64,000 nucleotides of DNA from Polynucleobacter sp. MWH-P3-07-1 (GTDB lineage Bacteria; Pseudomonadota; Gammaproteobacteria; Burkholderiales; Burkholderiaceae). The stretch covers positions 1,054,001 through 1,118,000 of the forward strand of contig NZ_CP061296.1 in the NCBI RefSeq assembly GCF_018687555.1, given 5' to 3'. The position numbers were made by a program, and so were the translations under genes. The notes below the pieces were generated by a model that saw only the letters and a list, made by a program, of their open reading frames with translations, was not told the DNA's origin and did not search any database. This document shows positions 37,941-47,538 of the stretch, piece by piece. How positions within the stretch are numbered: the stretch's first letter is position 1; each line of letters opens with the position of its first letter.

Positions 37941-39599
37941 CTAGGCCTCAGGGGTATTCTCTAGGCCTTCGGCTTGGGGAGTCAGAATAGTTGGATAAGA
38001 AACCGCCCAAGTGCCCGGGTAATCGCGGCTGTAATGCAGACCCCTGCTCTCTTTTCTCATGAGGGCGGATCTCACAATCAGTTCTGCACATTCGAGCAGA
38101 TTACGGAGCTCGATTAAGTCTCGCGATACTTTGAAGTTAGCGTAATACTCCTGCACTTCATAGCGCAATAGTTTGATCCGATGCAATGCACGCTCTAAGC
38201 GACGATTGGTTCTCACAATACCGACATAGTTCCACATCAATGAGCGTAACTCATCCCAGTTATGAGCAATGACTACTTGCTCATCAGCATCATCTACCTG
38301 GCTCTCATCCCATAACGGCAGATTGGGTAAAGTGACATTCTTCATCTCTGAAATATCTTGTGCAGCGGCCTTACCAATTACCACGCACTCGAGGAGCGAG
38401 TTACTGGCTAGGCGATTAGCGCCATGCAGGCCGGTGTAAGTAGCTTCACCCACCGCATAGAGTCCGGGCAAATCAGTGCGCCCTTTGAGATCGGTCACTA
38501 CGCCACCACAGGTGTAGTGGGCTGCTGGCACTACTGGGATCGGCTCCTTGGTGATGTCTAGGCCCAGGGTTAAGCAACGGGCATAGATCATCGGAAAGTG
38601 TTCTTTAATGAAATCTGCGCCCAGATGCGTTGCATCAAGATGCACATAATCGAGGCCGTGCTTTTTCATCTCAAAGTCGATGGCACGGGCAACAATGTCG
38701 CGCGGAGCTAGCTCATTACGCTCATCGTGTTCCGACATAAAGCGCTCGCCACCTGGAATCTTGAGAAGACCACCCTCACCACGCATTGCTTCCGTAATCA
38801 GGAAAGTACGATCACTGGGGTGATACAAGCAGGTTGGATGAAACTGAATAAATTCCATATTACCTACCCGGCAACCGGCGCGCCATGCCATGGCAATACC
38901 ATCACCGGTAGCAGTATCTGGGTTGCTGGTGTAACGGTAGACCTTACCTACTCCACCAGTTGCTAAGACCACTGATTTAGCAGGAATCGTTTCTACACGA
39001 TTATTTTTGATATCTAGTGCATAGACGCCATAACAACGATTCGGCTTATTGCGAACCGTCTTGGGGTCTAGCTGACGATTAGTAATTAAATCCAACGCAA
39101 TCCAATGCTCTAGTAATTGAATATTCGGATGTGCTCGCGCTTTATCCAGCAAAACTTCATGAATCGCCTTACCCGTGGCATCTGCTGCATGCGCAATCCG
39201 ACGATGGCTGTGACCACCCTCGCGAGTGAGATGCAAACCCATGGGACCAGTTTCATCAGCAGTGAAGGGAACGCCCTGCTCGACTAACCACTCAATTGCT
39301 TTAGAGCTTTCTTCTGCAATATAGCGTGCGGTGGATTCCACTACCAAGCCGGCGCCTGCATCTAAAGTATCAGCTACGTGCGAATCAATACTGTCGTGTT
39401 CTTTATCCACTACACCCACGATACCGCCCTGCGCCCATGCCGTTGCCGCCTCACCTAAGCCGCGCTTTGCCATCACAATCACGGGCTGAGACTCAGCCAT
39501 ATGTAAAGCTACTGTTAAGCCTGCAAGACCTGCTCCGATAATCAGAACAGGTAACTCAGCTTGGGAAGGATTTTTTGAGGAGGGTTGAGCGCTGGCCAT
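37941..39599 (-). CDS. nadB: L-aspartate oxidase
   Basis: FAD enzyme oxidising aspartate to iminoaspartate, which NadA uses. The 552 residues begin with the FAD-binding [17 protein letters not shown] and contain [29 protein letters not shown] and the active-site region [32 protein letters not shown] completes the flavoprotein signature and a helical C-terminal domain follows. It resembles succinate dehydrogenase flavoproteins, but the His-rich segment and nearby nadA/nadC favour NadB. Confidence 0.95.
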   Translation of the reverse strand: MASAQPSSKNPSQAELPVLIIGAGLAGLTVALHMAESQPVIVMAKRGLGEAATAWAQGGIVGVVDKEHDSIDSHVADTLDAGAGLVVESTARYIAEESSKAIEWLVEQGVPFTADETGPMGLHLTREGGHSHRRIAHAADATGKAIHEVLLDKARAHPNIQLLEHWIALDLITNRQLDPKTVRNKPNRCYGVYALDIKNNRVETIPAKSVVLATGGVGKVYRYTSNPDTATGDGIAMAWRAGCRVGNMEFIQFHPTCLYHPSDRTFLITEAMRGEGGLLKIPGGERFMSEHDERNELAPRDIVARAIDFEMKKHGLDYVHLDATHLGADFIKEHFPMIYARCLTLGLDITKEPIPVVPAAHYTCGGVVTDLKGRTDLPGLYAVGEATYTGLHGANRLASNSLLECVVIGKAAAQDISEMKNVTLPNLPLWDESQVDDADEQVVIAHNWDELRSLMWNYVGIVRTNRRLERALHRIKLLRYEVQEYYANFKVSRDLIELRNLLECAELIVRSALMRKESRGLHYSRDYPGTWAVSYPTILTPQAEGLENTPEA

Positions 39600-39662
39600 A
39601 AGGGCTTAATTCTATAGGTCTATTCGAAAGTGCGTTTGAGTATGAAGGGATGTAAATGAAAA

Positions 39663-39680
39663 AACCGCCCGTAGGCGGTT
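39663..39680 (-). terminator. Rho-independent terminator of the fds operon
   Basis: A stem AACCGCC/GGCGGTT with four-base loop, followed on the minus strand by a run of T, starts 18 bases after the fdsA stop. It marks fdsA as the last gene of this operon. Confidence 0.88.
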
Positions 39681-39698
39681 CTTTCAATGTAGTGGCTA

Positions 39699-42593
39699 TT
39701 AAGCCGTCGCCACTACTGTCTGACGCTCAGGGTCGTTAGTGCCGTAACCTAGAACGACTGCAGCCTTACCGCCTTTAACCAGCTTGACAGCGCAGTACTT
39801 GAACTCTGGAATCTTACCTACAGGATCCAAAGCCGGATTGGTCATCATATTCGCAGCTGCTTCATAGTAAGCAAATGGAATGAAGACTACGCCACGTGGT
39901 GTGCCATCGTCTCTACGAACGTGAATACCGACTTCACCACGACGTGACTGCACAGTGATCACATCACCTGCAGAAACGCCAAGCTGAGTCATATCTTCAC
40001 CATTCATGGAGACGGTAGCCATAGGCTCAATCGCATCCAATACCGTCGCACGGCGCGTCATACTGCCGGTATGCCAATGCTCTAACTGACGACCGGTAAT
40101 CAACACAAATGGATAGTCGGCATCAGGACGCTCGTTCGCAGGAATGATATCTGCAGGGACAAGCTTCACTTTTCCATCAGCGGTTGCAAAGGCGTCATCA
40201 AATACGATTGGACGACCTGGATCTTCTGGAGTTAAGCATGGGTAAGTCACGCTGGACTCACGCTCCAAACGATCCCAAGTAATGCCACTAATCGCTGCGT
40301 GCATTGCTTGACGCATTTCTTCATAGACTTCAGCCACACCAGCATCAGGACCTTGATAGTTCCAGTTCAAACCCATGCCTTTAGCAATTTCCTGAATGAT
40401 CCACAAATCAGGCTTAGCATCGCCGGGAGGATTGATTGCTTTTTTACCCATCTGCACCATACGGTCAGTATTGCTAACCGTACCCACCTTCTCAGGCCAA
40501 GCGCTAGCTGGCAAAACTACGTCCGCAAGCAAGGCTGTCTCAGTCATGAAAATATCTTGAACAACTAAATGCTCCAAGGAAGCCAAAGCATGACGGGCGT
40601 GATTCAAGTCAGGGTCGCTCATCGCAGGGTTCTCACCCTCGACATACATACCGCGAATCTTATCTGGGTCGCTATCCGGCGCAGTAATCTTGTGCATGAT
40701 CTCAACCACGGTGTAACCAGGTTTCTTATCTAATGGGGTGTCCCAGAACTTCTCGAACCAAGTGTGCGCGGCTTCGTTATCAACACGCTGATAGTTCGGG
40801 AACATCATTGGGATCAAGCCAGCATCACTTGCGCCCTGCACGTTATTTTGACCACGCAGTGGATGCAAGCCAGAGCCTGGCTTACCAATTTGACCGGTGA
40901 TACTGACCAAAGCAATTAAGCAGCGCGCATTATCGGTGCCATGTACGTGCTGGCTAATGCCCATGCCCCACAAAATCATCGCTGACTTAGTGGTTGCAAA
41001 TTCTCGAGCTACTTCACGCAAGAGCTCGGGTGGGATGCCACAAATCGGCGCCATGGCTTCTGGGCTGTAACCCTTGATATTTTCTTTGAGGGCCTCGTAG
41101 TTGTTAGCACGATCATTCAAGAACTTTTGATCGACTAAGCCTTCTTCAATGATCGTATAGATCATGGCATTGAGCATGGCCACATCAGTATCAGGCTTAA
41201 ATTGCAACTTACGCCAAGCGTGTTTGCTGATCTCAGTCATACGGGGATCAGCAAGAACAATCTTAGCCCCGCGTTTAGCAGCATTCTTAAACCAAGTTGC
41301 TGCCACTGGGTGGTTTGCAGTTGGGTTTGAGCCAATCAATAAAATCATGGTGGAATGCTCAACGTCGTTCACCTGGTTACTTACTGCACCAGAACCAACG
41401 CCTTCTAGCAAGGCAGCCACTGAGGATGCATGGCAAAGGCGTGTGCAATGGTCGACGTTATTGCTACCAAATCCAGTACGGACTAATTTTTGGAAAAGGT
41501 AAGCCTCTTCGTTGCTGCCCTTGGCAGAACCAAAGCCTGCCAATACCTTATTGCCGTATTGGTCTTTGAGCTTCTTCAGACCGCCGGATGCAAATGCTAA
41601 GGCTTCTTCCCAGGTGGCTTCGCGGAAGATCTCTGACCAGTTCTGTGGATCTTGAGTCGCAGTTTCGTCTTTAGGTACGCCTGCTTTACGAATCAGTGGC
41701 TTGGTTAAACGCTGAGGACTATGAATGTAGTCCATACCAAAGCGTCCTTTAACGCAAAGACGCTCGTGGTTTGCTGGGCCATCACGACCCTCTACGCTGA
41801 CAATCTTGTCATCTTTAACGTTATAGGTAATCTGGCAACCGACGCCGCAGAATGGACAGACTGAATCCACCTTCGCATCGACAGTTTGTGAGCCAATCAA
41901 ACCCTTAGGCATCAATGCACCAGTTGGGCAAGCCTGGACACACTCTCCACAACCCACGCAGGTACTGTCACCCATAGGGTCATTCAAGTCAAATACGATC
42001 TCACTATGGTGACCACGATTGGCATAACCAATCACATCATTAACCTGCTCTTCGCGACAAGCACGCACGCAACGATTACATTGAATACATGCATCCAAAT
42101 TGACTGCCATCGCGGGGTGAGATAAGTCCGCACCCACCTGCTCACGGCGGATCGCCTTGAGTTCAGGACGTACTGTCACGTCCATACGGGTAGCCCAAGT
42201 ACTGAGTTCACCGTGCTGCTGCTTTTGCTCCTCTGCGGGAGTGTCTCCTACCCATTTAAATCCTTCGTCCGGCATATCGGAGAGCAACATCTCCAAAACC
42301 AGTTTTTGACTCTTGATTGCGCGCTCGCTTTTGGCTTTCACTTCCATGCCAGCAGTCGCACTGCGGCAGCAGCTAGGGGCCAAGGTGCGCTCGCCATTAA
42401 TTTCGACAACGCATGCTCGGCAGTTACCATCTGCGCGATAGCCATCTTTAAAGCACAGATGGGGAATATCAATGCCGTGACGTTTAGCCGCTTTGAGAAT
42501 GGTCTCACCCTCATATGAAACGATGGTTTGGCCGTCAAGCTTGAACTCGACGGTTTGCAGTTGGAGTTCTTTTGGATTAGTTGGTGCGTTCAT
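39699..42593 (-). CDS. fdsA: NAD-dependent formate dehydrogenase, molybdenum (alpha) subunit
   Basis: Oxidises formate to CO2 at a molybdenum bis-MGD centre. The 964 residues hold an N-terminal [2Fe-2S] domain (Cys47, 58, 61, 75), ferredoxin-type [4Fe-4S] sites (Cys169-179 and 212-222), and the [4Fe-4S] of the molybdopterin domain (Cys246, 249, 253, 280). The catalytic Cys387-His388 lies in HCTRLCHASS, so it is the Cys rather than selenocysteine type. It closes with a molydopterin dinucleotide-binding domain. It lies 20 bases after the diaphorase subunit gene. No fdsC or fdsD follows before the terminator. Confidence 0.95.
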   Translation of the reverse strand: MNAPTNPKELQLQTVEFKLDGQTIVSYEGETILKAAKRHGIDIPHLCFKDGYRADGNCRACVVEINGERTLAPSCCRSATAGMEVKAKSERAIKSQKLVLEMLLSDMPDEGFKWVGDTPAEEQKQQHGELSTWATRMDVTVRPELKAIRREQVGADLSHPAMAVNLDACIQCNRCVRACREEQVNDVIGYANRGHHSEIVFDLNDPMGDSTCVGCGECVQACPTGALMPKGLIGSQTVDAKVDSVCPFCGVGCQITYNVKDDKIVSVEGRDGPANHERLCVKGRFGMDYIHSPQRLTKPLIRKAGVPKDETATQDPQNWSEIFREATWEEALAFASGGLKKLKDQYGNKVLAGFGSAKGSNEEAYLFQKLVRTGFGSNNVDHCTRLCHASSVAALLEGVGSGAVSNQVNDVEHSTMILLIGSNPTANHPVAATWFKNAAKRGAKIVLADPRMTEISKHAWRKLQFKPDTDVAMLNAMIYTIIEEGLVDQKFLNDRANNYEALKENIKGYSPEAMAPICGIPPELLREVAREFATTKSAMILWGMGISQHVHGTDNARCLIALVSITGQIGKPGSGLHPLRGQNNVQGASDAGLIPMMFPNYQRVDNEAAHTWFEKFWDTPLDKKPGYTVVEIMHKITAPDSDPDKIRGMYVEGENPAMSDPDLNHARHALASLEHLVVQDIFMTETALLADVVLPASAWPEKVGTVSNTDRMVQMGKKAINPPGDAKPDLWIIQEIAKGMGLNWNYQGPDAGVAEVYEEMRQAMHAAISGITWDRLERESSVTYPCLTPEDPGRPIVFDDAFATADGKVKLVPADIIPANERPDADYPFVLITGRQLEHWHTGSMTRRATVLDAIEPMATVSMNGEDMTQLGVSAGDVITVQSRRGEVGIHVRRDDGTPRGVVFIPFAYYEAAANMMTNPALDPVGKIPEFKYCAVKLVKGGKAAVVLGYGTNDPERQTVVATA

Positions 42594-42613
42594 ATTCTGT
42601 CTCTTCCCGTTCT

Positions 42614-44416
42614 TTAAGCAACTTCTTGTGGGAAATATTTATTAGTGCAACGAATTGGATTGGGAGCCGCCTGACCTAAACCACAGATCGAGGCATCGAC
42701 CATCACTGTCGCAAGATCCTCTAAGGTGGCGTGGTCCCAAGACTTCGCTTCCATGAGTTGGGCTGCTTTACCAGTTCCAACACGACAAGGGGTGCATTGA
42801 CCGCAGCTCTCGTGTTCGAAGAAGCGCATCACATTGAGAGCAACATCGCGTGCGCGATCTTTATCACTAAATACGACTACTGCAGCAGAACCAATGAAGC
42901 ATCCATAGGGTTGCAAAGTATCAAAGTCGAGCGGAATGTCATTCATACTGGCTGGCAAGATGCCGCCTGAAGCGCCTCCAGGAAGGTAACCATAGAAGGT
43001 GTGGCCTTCTTGCATGCCGCCACAGTAATCATCAATCAATTGCTGAATCGTGATGCCGGCTGGCGCCAACTTGACGCCAGGGTAGTTCACGCGACCGCTG
43101 ACGCTAAAGCTACGTAAACCCTTACGGCCATTTAAACCAAAGGCACTAAACCAATCAGGGCCACGTTGCACGATATCGCGCACCCAATAAAGGGTTTCCA
43201 TATTGTGCTCAAGGGTTGGACGACCAAATAAACCAATTTGTGCAATGTAAGGAGGACGCATCCGTGGCTCACCACGTTTGCCCTCGATACTCTCGATCAT
43301 GGCGGATTCTTCACCGCAGATATAAGCACCTGCACCACGACGCAATTCAATTAAAGGCAACTTGCAAGGCGGATTGGCTTTCAGCTTCTCCAGCTCGGCT
43401 TCGAGCAACTCTCTGCAACCATGATATTCATCGCGCAGGTAAATGTAGCAAGCATCAATTCCAACTATTTGTGCAGCGACTAATAAACCTTCTAAGAAAC
43501 GATGGGGATCGCGCTCTAAATAAGTGCGGTCCTTAAATGTTCCAGGCTCACCTTCGTCGATGTTTACTGCCATCAATCTTGGGGCTGGATAATCTTTCAC
43601 AATGCGCCATTTGCGACCCGCTGGGAAACCAGCGCCACCAAGACCGCGCAGCCCTGAGTTTTCCATCGCCTTAATCACACTCTCCGTGCTGTGCTTACCT
43701 TCCGCTACTTCTTTAGCTAATACATAACCACCTTTAGCTTTGTAGGCCTCAAAGCCTACATAGTTTGGCGACAGTAATTGATCAGTGCCTTTTGGAGAAA
43801 CGCTCTTCTCCGCCAAGGCTGCAGGATCAAATTGAGCATCATCACGCGCCATTGGCTGAGTGACCATATCGTTTTTGACAGCCGCAGTGATTTTATCCAG
43901 CGTCGCAAATAAGACAGGATGCTGATGCACCACTGCGATGGGGGCTTGCTCACAACGACCAACGCAGGGCGCTGGAATGACCTTCACCTTAGGATTACCT
44001 AACAGTGCAGGCAATTTTTCAAGGAGATGTTTAGCTCCTGCTAACTCACATGAAACACCATCACAAACGCGGACGGTGATATCTGCTACAGGATCATCGC
44101 CACGCACCACTTCAAAGTGGTGATAGAAAGTCGCAACTTCGTAGACTTCCGACATGGGGATATTCATCTCTTTAGCAAGAGCAGTCAAATGACGATCATG
44201 CAAGGCACGATATTCATCATTCAGTTTGTGGAGATACTCGATTAAAAGATCGCGGCGATGTGGTGCATTACCAATCAACATCCGCACCTCTTGCAATGAA
44301 CTATCGTCGGCTTGACGGCCCTTCAATTTACTTTTGCGACGAATGGTTTCTCTTAGATCATCGGCCGTTGCAATGGCGACGGCTTTGACTGCGTCAGAGG
44401 GCTTTGGATGATTCAT
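42614..44416 (-). CDS. fdsB: Formate dehydrogenase diaphorase subunit, FdsG-FdsB (NuoE-NuoF) fusion
   Basis: Passes electrons from FdsA to NAD+. The 600-residue chain fuses two usually separate parts. Residues ~1-180 are a NuoE/FdsG thioredoxin-like [2Fe-2S] domain (Cys118, 123, 151, 155; VCDGVSCE and APCVGRCE). Residues ~220-600 are NuoF/FdsB with the NADH/FMN site GLGGAGFPAGRKW, GAGAYICGEESAMIES, and the [4Fe-4S] motif ESCGQCTPCRVG plus Cys578. The connecting segment (~182-218) is hydrophilic. First gene of the operon; its 5' flank contains inverted repeats. Confidence 0.92.
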   Translation of the reverse strand: MNHPKPSDAVKAVAIATADDLRETIRRKSKLKGRQADDSSLQEVRMLIGNAPHRRDLLIEYLHKLNDEYRALHDRHLTALAKEMNIPMSEVYEVATFYHHFEVVRGDDPVADITVRVCDGVSCELAGAKHLLEKLPALLGNPKVKVIPAPCVGRCEQAPIAVVHQHPVLFATLDKITAAVKNDMVTQPMARDDAQFDPAALAEKSVSPKGTDQLLSPNYVGFEAYKAKGGYVLAKEVAEGKHSTESVIKAMENSGLRGLGGAGFPAGRKWRIVKDYPAPRLMAVNIDEGEPGTFKDRTYLERDPHRFLEGLLVAAQIVGIDACYIYLRDEYHGCRELLEAELEKLKANPPCKLPLIELRRGAGAYICGEESAMIESIEGKRGEPRMRPPYIAQIGLFGRPTLEHNMETLYWVRDIVQRGPDWFSAFGLNGRKGLRSFSVSGRVNYPGVKLAPAGITIQQLIDDYCGGMQEGHTFYGYLPGGASGGILPASMNDIPLDFDTLQPYGCFIGSAAVVVFSDKDRARDVALNVMRFFEHESCGQCTPCRVGTGKAAQLMEAKSWDHATLEDLATVMVDASICGLGQAAPNPIRCTNKYFPQEVA

Positions 44417-44507
44417 ATTGTGCGGTCTTTAAATAAATTAATTTGTGGCGCTATTTTCGTGATTTTTCACAAAAATTGCTGTGCATATGCGAATTATTGC
44501 CGATATG

Positions 44508-44521
44508 TGACAGTTTTGTCA
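44508..44521. promoter_or_regulatory. Inverted repeat upstream of the fds operon
   Basis: TGACAGTTTTGTCA, a 5-base dyad with a 4-base centre, lies 92 bases before the fds start. An 8-base palindrome GCATATGC (44483-44490) is closer to it. Either could bind a regulator such as the LysR-type protein often tied to fds genes, but no regulator gene is in the window. Confidence 0.3.
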
Positions 44522-44593
44522 GAATCGGTATTTTTGGGGACCCTTATCCCCTTCCGCCATCAAAACAGCGAGGGCTATATTTAGGGTTAACCC

Positions 44594-44818
44594 TTATAAA
44601 AGAGAAGGTCTTGGCTGATCGCCCGGGGGATTGGAATAGTCCATATTGCGCTCATTCACCCGATCCTTGAAACAACGGTCATAGCCAGGAGTTCCAACTT
44701 GCCAACCAATCGAAGTGCAATCGTCTTTTGCGGCGGATTCTACGGTGCCACAAGCACTTAAGCAGCAGCCCAGAGATGCTAGGGCGAGGATCAGGGGGAA
44801 TTTCGTAATGTTCTTCAT
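44594..44818 (-). CDS. Small lipoprotein of unknown function
   Basis: A 74-residue protein with a signal peptide and lipobox LSAC near residue 23, followed by a short hydrophilic domain with two further Cys (DDCTSIGWQ and DRCFKDRVNERN) that could form a disulfide. I do not recognise a named family. It is on the same strand as fds but separated by 177 bases that hold the fds promoter region. Confidence 0.65.
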   Translation of the reverse strand: MKNITKFPLILALASLGCCLSACGTVESAAKDDCTSIGWQVGTPGYDRCFKDRVNERNMDYSNPPGDQPRPSLL

Positions 44819-44954
44819 GTCAGCAGTCTACTCGATTCTGAAGGCGAAATAGTGCCGGCCAAACCTAGCGTAAAGCCTAGTTGTCTTCAGTCCAAAAGCT
44901 CAGGAACATGGGTTAGCTAAAGAAACAAACATAACCATTAAAAAATCGGAGACT

Positions 44955-45558
44955 TTGATGTTCGCCAACACCACTAAATTATTGGGCGCCCTCGCCTTTT
45001 GCACGCTAACTGCATTTAGCAGCATCACACTCGCACAGACTGACAAAGACGGTTTTATCAATCTCATTGATGGACAAAGCTTAAATGGTTGGAGCATTAT
45101 CGGCAACGGGAGCTGGGTAGTTGGAAATGGCATTGTGGAGGGCAATAAAGCGATGGGCTTCTTGGTCAGCGATCAATCCTATAAAAACTTTGTCATTCGA
45201 GCTGAGTTTTGGGCGAATGAAGACGCGAATAGTGGCATCTTTTTACGTTGCCAAGATCGCACTAAGGTAACTTCGGATAACGCTTATGAAGTCAATATTT
45301 TTGATAAGCGCCCCGATCAAAAACTATGCGACTGGCGCCATTGTGGATGTTGCCAAAGTAAATCCTGTACCAAAGGCAGCTGGCAAGTGGAATACTTTTG
45401 AGATCACCGCAAATGGCTCTCACTTCAAGGTTGTGATGAACGGGGTGGTAACCGTAGCCGATGGGCAAGACTCTAAATTTACTGAGGGACCCATTGCCCT
45501 GCAATCCGCTGGTGGGATTGTGAAATTTAGAAAACTACAGATTAAACCCCTTAATTAG
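44955..45558 (+). pseudogene. DUF1080 (3-keto-disaccharide hydrolase-like) gene with a frameshift
   Basis: The first frame gives a signal peptide (about 1-27) and the start of a DUF1080 jelly-roll (FINLIDGQSLNGWSIIGNGS, NSGIFLRCQD, YEVNIFDKRPDQ). It then leaves the family and stops at 45401. The rest of the domain (ATGAIVDVAKVNPVPKAAGK through KFRKLQIKPLN) is in the +1 frame to 45558. Removing one A from the AAAAA run at 45319-45323 restores a continuous protein of about 200 residues. Either a recent 1-base insertion or a homopolymer sequencing error. Confidence 0.8.
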
Positions 45559-46517
45559 TCTTCCTTCATATTGGAGCGCTTGACGATCGGCTCGAGCCGG
45601 GCTTTCTCATCAGCCAGAAACTTGGCAAAAACTGCACGACTTCCTGGAGCAGGCTCGATACCCTGAGGAATCAGGCGACTTTGGACTGCTGTTGTTTTTA
45701 GCGCTGCGTTAATCGCTTGATTCATTTTTTCCAAGATGGCATCGGGCGTTCCTTTGGGCGCAAACACCCCAGCCCAGTGACCGATGAAAATCTCAGGGTA
45801 ACCCTGCTCTTTAGCAGTTGCCACATTCGGTAAAGCCGTAATCCGCTTATTCCAGGTTGAGGCAATCGGCTTTAGTTTGCCACCCTGAATTTGCGGAATG
45901 ACCACTACACTCGCCTCAGAAGTCGCATCCACTTGGTTGGAGATCACAGCCACCATCCCTTCTGAGCCACTCTTGTACGGAATGATTTCATACTTACCGC
46001 CACCCTTGATCGATAGCATTTCAGCTACAAAGTGGGGTGTACTTCCAGTGCCGGCGGTAGAGAAATTAATACCCTTAGGTGTCTTAGCTTGAGCAAAGAG
46101 ATCCTTGATGCTATTGATCTTTGAATCGCTAGACACCACGATGATCGAAGGACTGATCGTGAGCAAACCTACCGGCACCAAGTCACCCTCTTTGTAAGGC
46201 ATCGAAGACTTGATCATGGGATTGGTGATGATGCCACCAGCACTTACAAAAAAGGTATAGCCATCTGGCGCACTCTTCGCCACGATATCGGCACCTAAAG
46301 TAGATCCTGCTCCTGGCTTGTTCTCAACAATCACCGTTTGATTCAGTTGTTTGGATACCCCTTCAGCGACAACTCGAGCCACCAGATCATTTGCACCGCC
46401 CGGCCCAAACCCTACGATAAATTTCACAGGGTGATTAGGCCATGCTTCCTCAGCTTGAACTGGCAAAAAAGCGAGACTTGCCAAAATAGCAAAAAACGGT
46501 TTTTTCAGAAATCTCAT
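45555..46517 (-). CDS. Bug-family (TctC-like) tripartite transporter substrate-binding protein
   Basis: A 320-residue periplasmic binding protein with a signal peptide (about 1-22, cleavage after VQA) and the Bug signatures NHPVKFIVGFGPGGANDLVA, ENKPGAGSTLGADIVAKSA and GWAGVFAPKG-like GHWAGVFAPKGTPD. Such proteins bind small carboxylates and are very numerous in Burkholderiales. No TctAB permease is adjacent. Its ATG overlaps the xdhC stop by 4 bases, an unusual pairing. Confidence 0.9.
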   Translation of the reverse strand: MRFLKKPFFAILASLAFLPVQAEEAWPNHPVKFIVGFGPGGANDLVARVVAEGVSKQLNQTVIVENKPGAGSTLGADIVAKSAPDGYTFFVSAGGIITNPMIKSSMPYKEGDLVPVGLLTISPSIIVVSSDSKINSIKDLFAQAKTPKGINFSTAGTGSTPHFVAEMLSIKGGGKYEIIPYKSGSEGMVAVISNQVDATSEASVVVIPQIQGGKLKPIASTWNKRITALPNVATAKEQGYPEIFIGHWAGVFAPKGTPDAILEKMNQAINAALKTTAVQSRLIPQGIEPAPGSRAVFAKFLADEKARLEPIVKRSNMKED

Positions 46518-47515
46518 AACAACTCCTTTGCATAACTCACTTGTGAGGACTCGGGTAGCTTCACCCCATTCTTGACTGCCAATATTTCAGCCATGACACT
46601 CACGGCTACCTCTGGGGGCGTCTTGCTCCCAATGTAAATTCCCACTGGGCCTTTGAGTTTAGCGATGGACTCTTCAGTATGACCAAAATGCTCAATCATT
46701 CTCTGGCGTCTGGCATCACTATTTCTGCGTGAACCAATCGCGCCCACATAGAAGGCTTCAGTTTGCAAAGCGTCTAATAAGGCAAGGTCATCTAACTTGG
46801 GGTCATGGGTTAGCGCAACTACACAACTACGACTGTCAAGCTTCATCTCTTGCACTAGATCATCAGGCATCTTTGAGCTGAGGGTAACACCAGAGAGCTT
46901 CCAGCTGCCACGGTATTCTTCACGAGGATCACAGATGGTCACACTAAAGCCATTGAATAAGGCCATGGTTGCCAGATACTCCGATAGCTGACCGGCACCG
47001 ATAATGAGCATGCGGTATTCAGGTCCAAAGGTGTTACTGAGTACCGTCTCATTAATTGACAGCGCCGCAGGCTGAGCAATCACCTGCAAAGTGACTGTCC
47101 CTGTTTTGAGTTCTGTCTCACGCGCAACCAGCTTGCCATCCATTAACTCGTTGATGAGTTTTTCTAGTGGTTCTATATCCACATTGAACTCAAGCAGGAT
47201 TTCTAGAGTGCCGCCACAAGGTAAACCAAAACGATGGGCCTCATCTGCTGTCACACCATATTTAAGAAATTGGGGTGCACTTTGCTGGTCGAGCGGAAAA
47301 TCCTTCAGCCCGCTGTAGTTCCGAATCAGATCATCCTCAATGCAACCACCTGAGACACTACCAACCACGCTTCCGTCTTCGCATAAGGCCATGATTGATC
47401 CCACGGGCCGAGGGGATGAACCCCAGGTTCTCACTACGGTTGCTAGCAGCACTTTTTTACCAGCGCATCTCCAATCAAGCAGTGCTCTCAGTACGATGAG
47501 GTCTAGATTTTCCAT
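46514..47515 (-). CDS. xdhC: XdhC/CoxI family molybdenum-cofactor insertion protein
   Basis: Chaperone-like protein that helps mature xanthine dehydrogenase-type molybdenum hydroxylases. The 333 residues have the N-terminal XdhC/CoxI domain (VRTWGSSPRPVGSIMALCED, GSVSGGCIEDDL), a linker, and a C-terminal Rossmann-like domain (LIIGAGQLSEYLATMA, VALTHDPKLDDLALLDAL, YVGAIGSRRN). It sits between a MocA-like cytidylyltransferase and a Bug protein. Its client may be the hydroxylase at the right edge or one outside the window. Confidence 0.9.
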   Translation of the reverse strand: MENLDLIVLRALLDWRCAGKKVLLATVVRTWGSSPRPVGSIMALCEDGSVVGSVSGGCIEDDLIRNYSGLKDFPLDQQSAPQFLKYGVTADEAHRFGLPCGGTLEILLEFNVDIEPLEKLINELMDGKLVARETELKTGTVTLQVIAQPAALSINETVLSNTFGPEYRMLIIGAGQLSEYLATMALFNGFSVTICDPREEYRGSWKLSGVTLSSKMPDDLVQEMKLDSRSCVVALTHDPKLDDLALLDALQTEAFYVGAIGSRRNSDARRQRMIEHFGHTEESIAKLKGPVGIYIGSKTPPEVAVSVMAEILAVKNGVKLPESSQVSYAKELL

Positions 47516-47538
47516 AGCAAGAAATAATAATCCGATTC

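Noticed and set aside
45313..45330. Programmed frameshifting as an explanation for the split DUF1080 gene.
   Set aside because: The required shift is +1, and there is no slippery heptamer with a downstream structure or rare-codon pause. A one-base insertion in A5 or a sequencing error is simpler.
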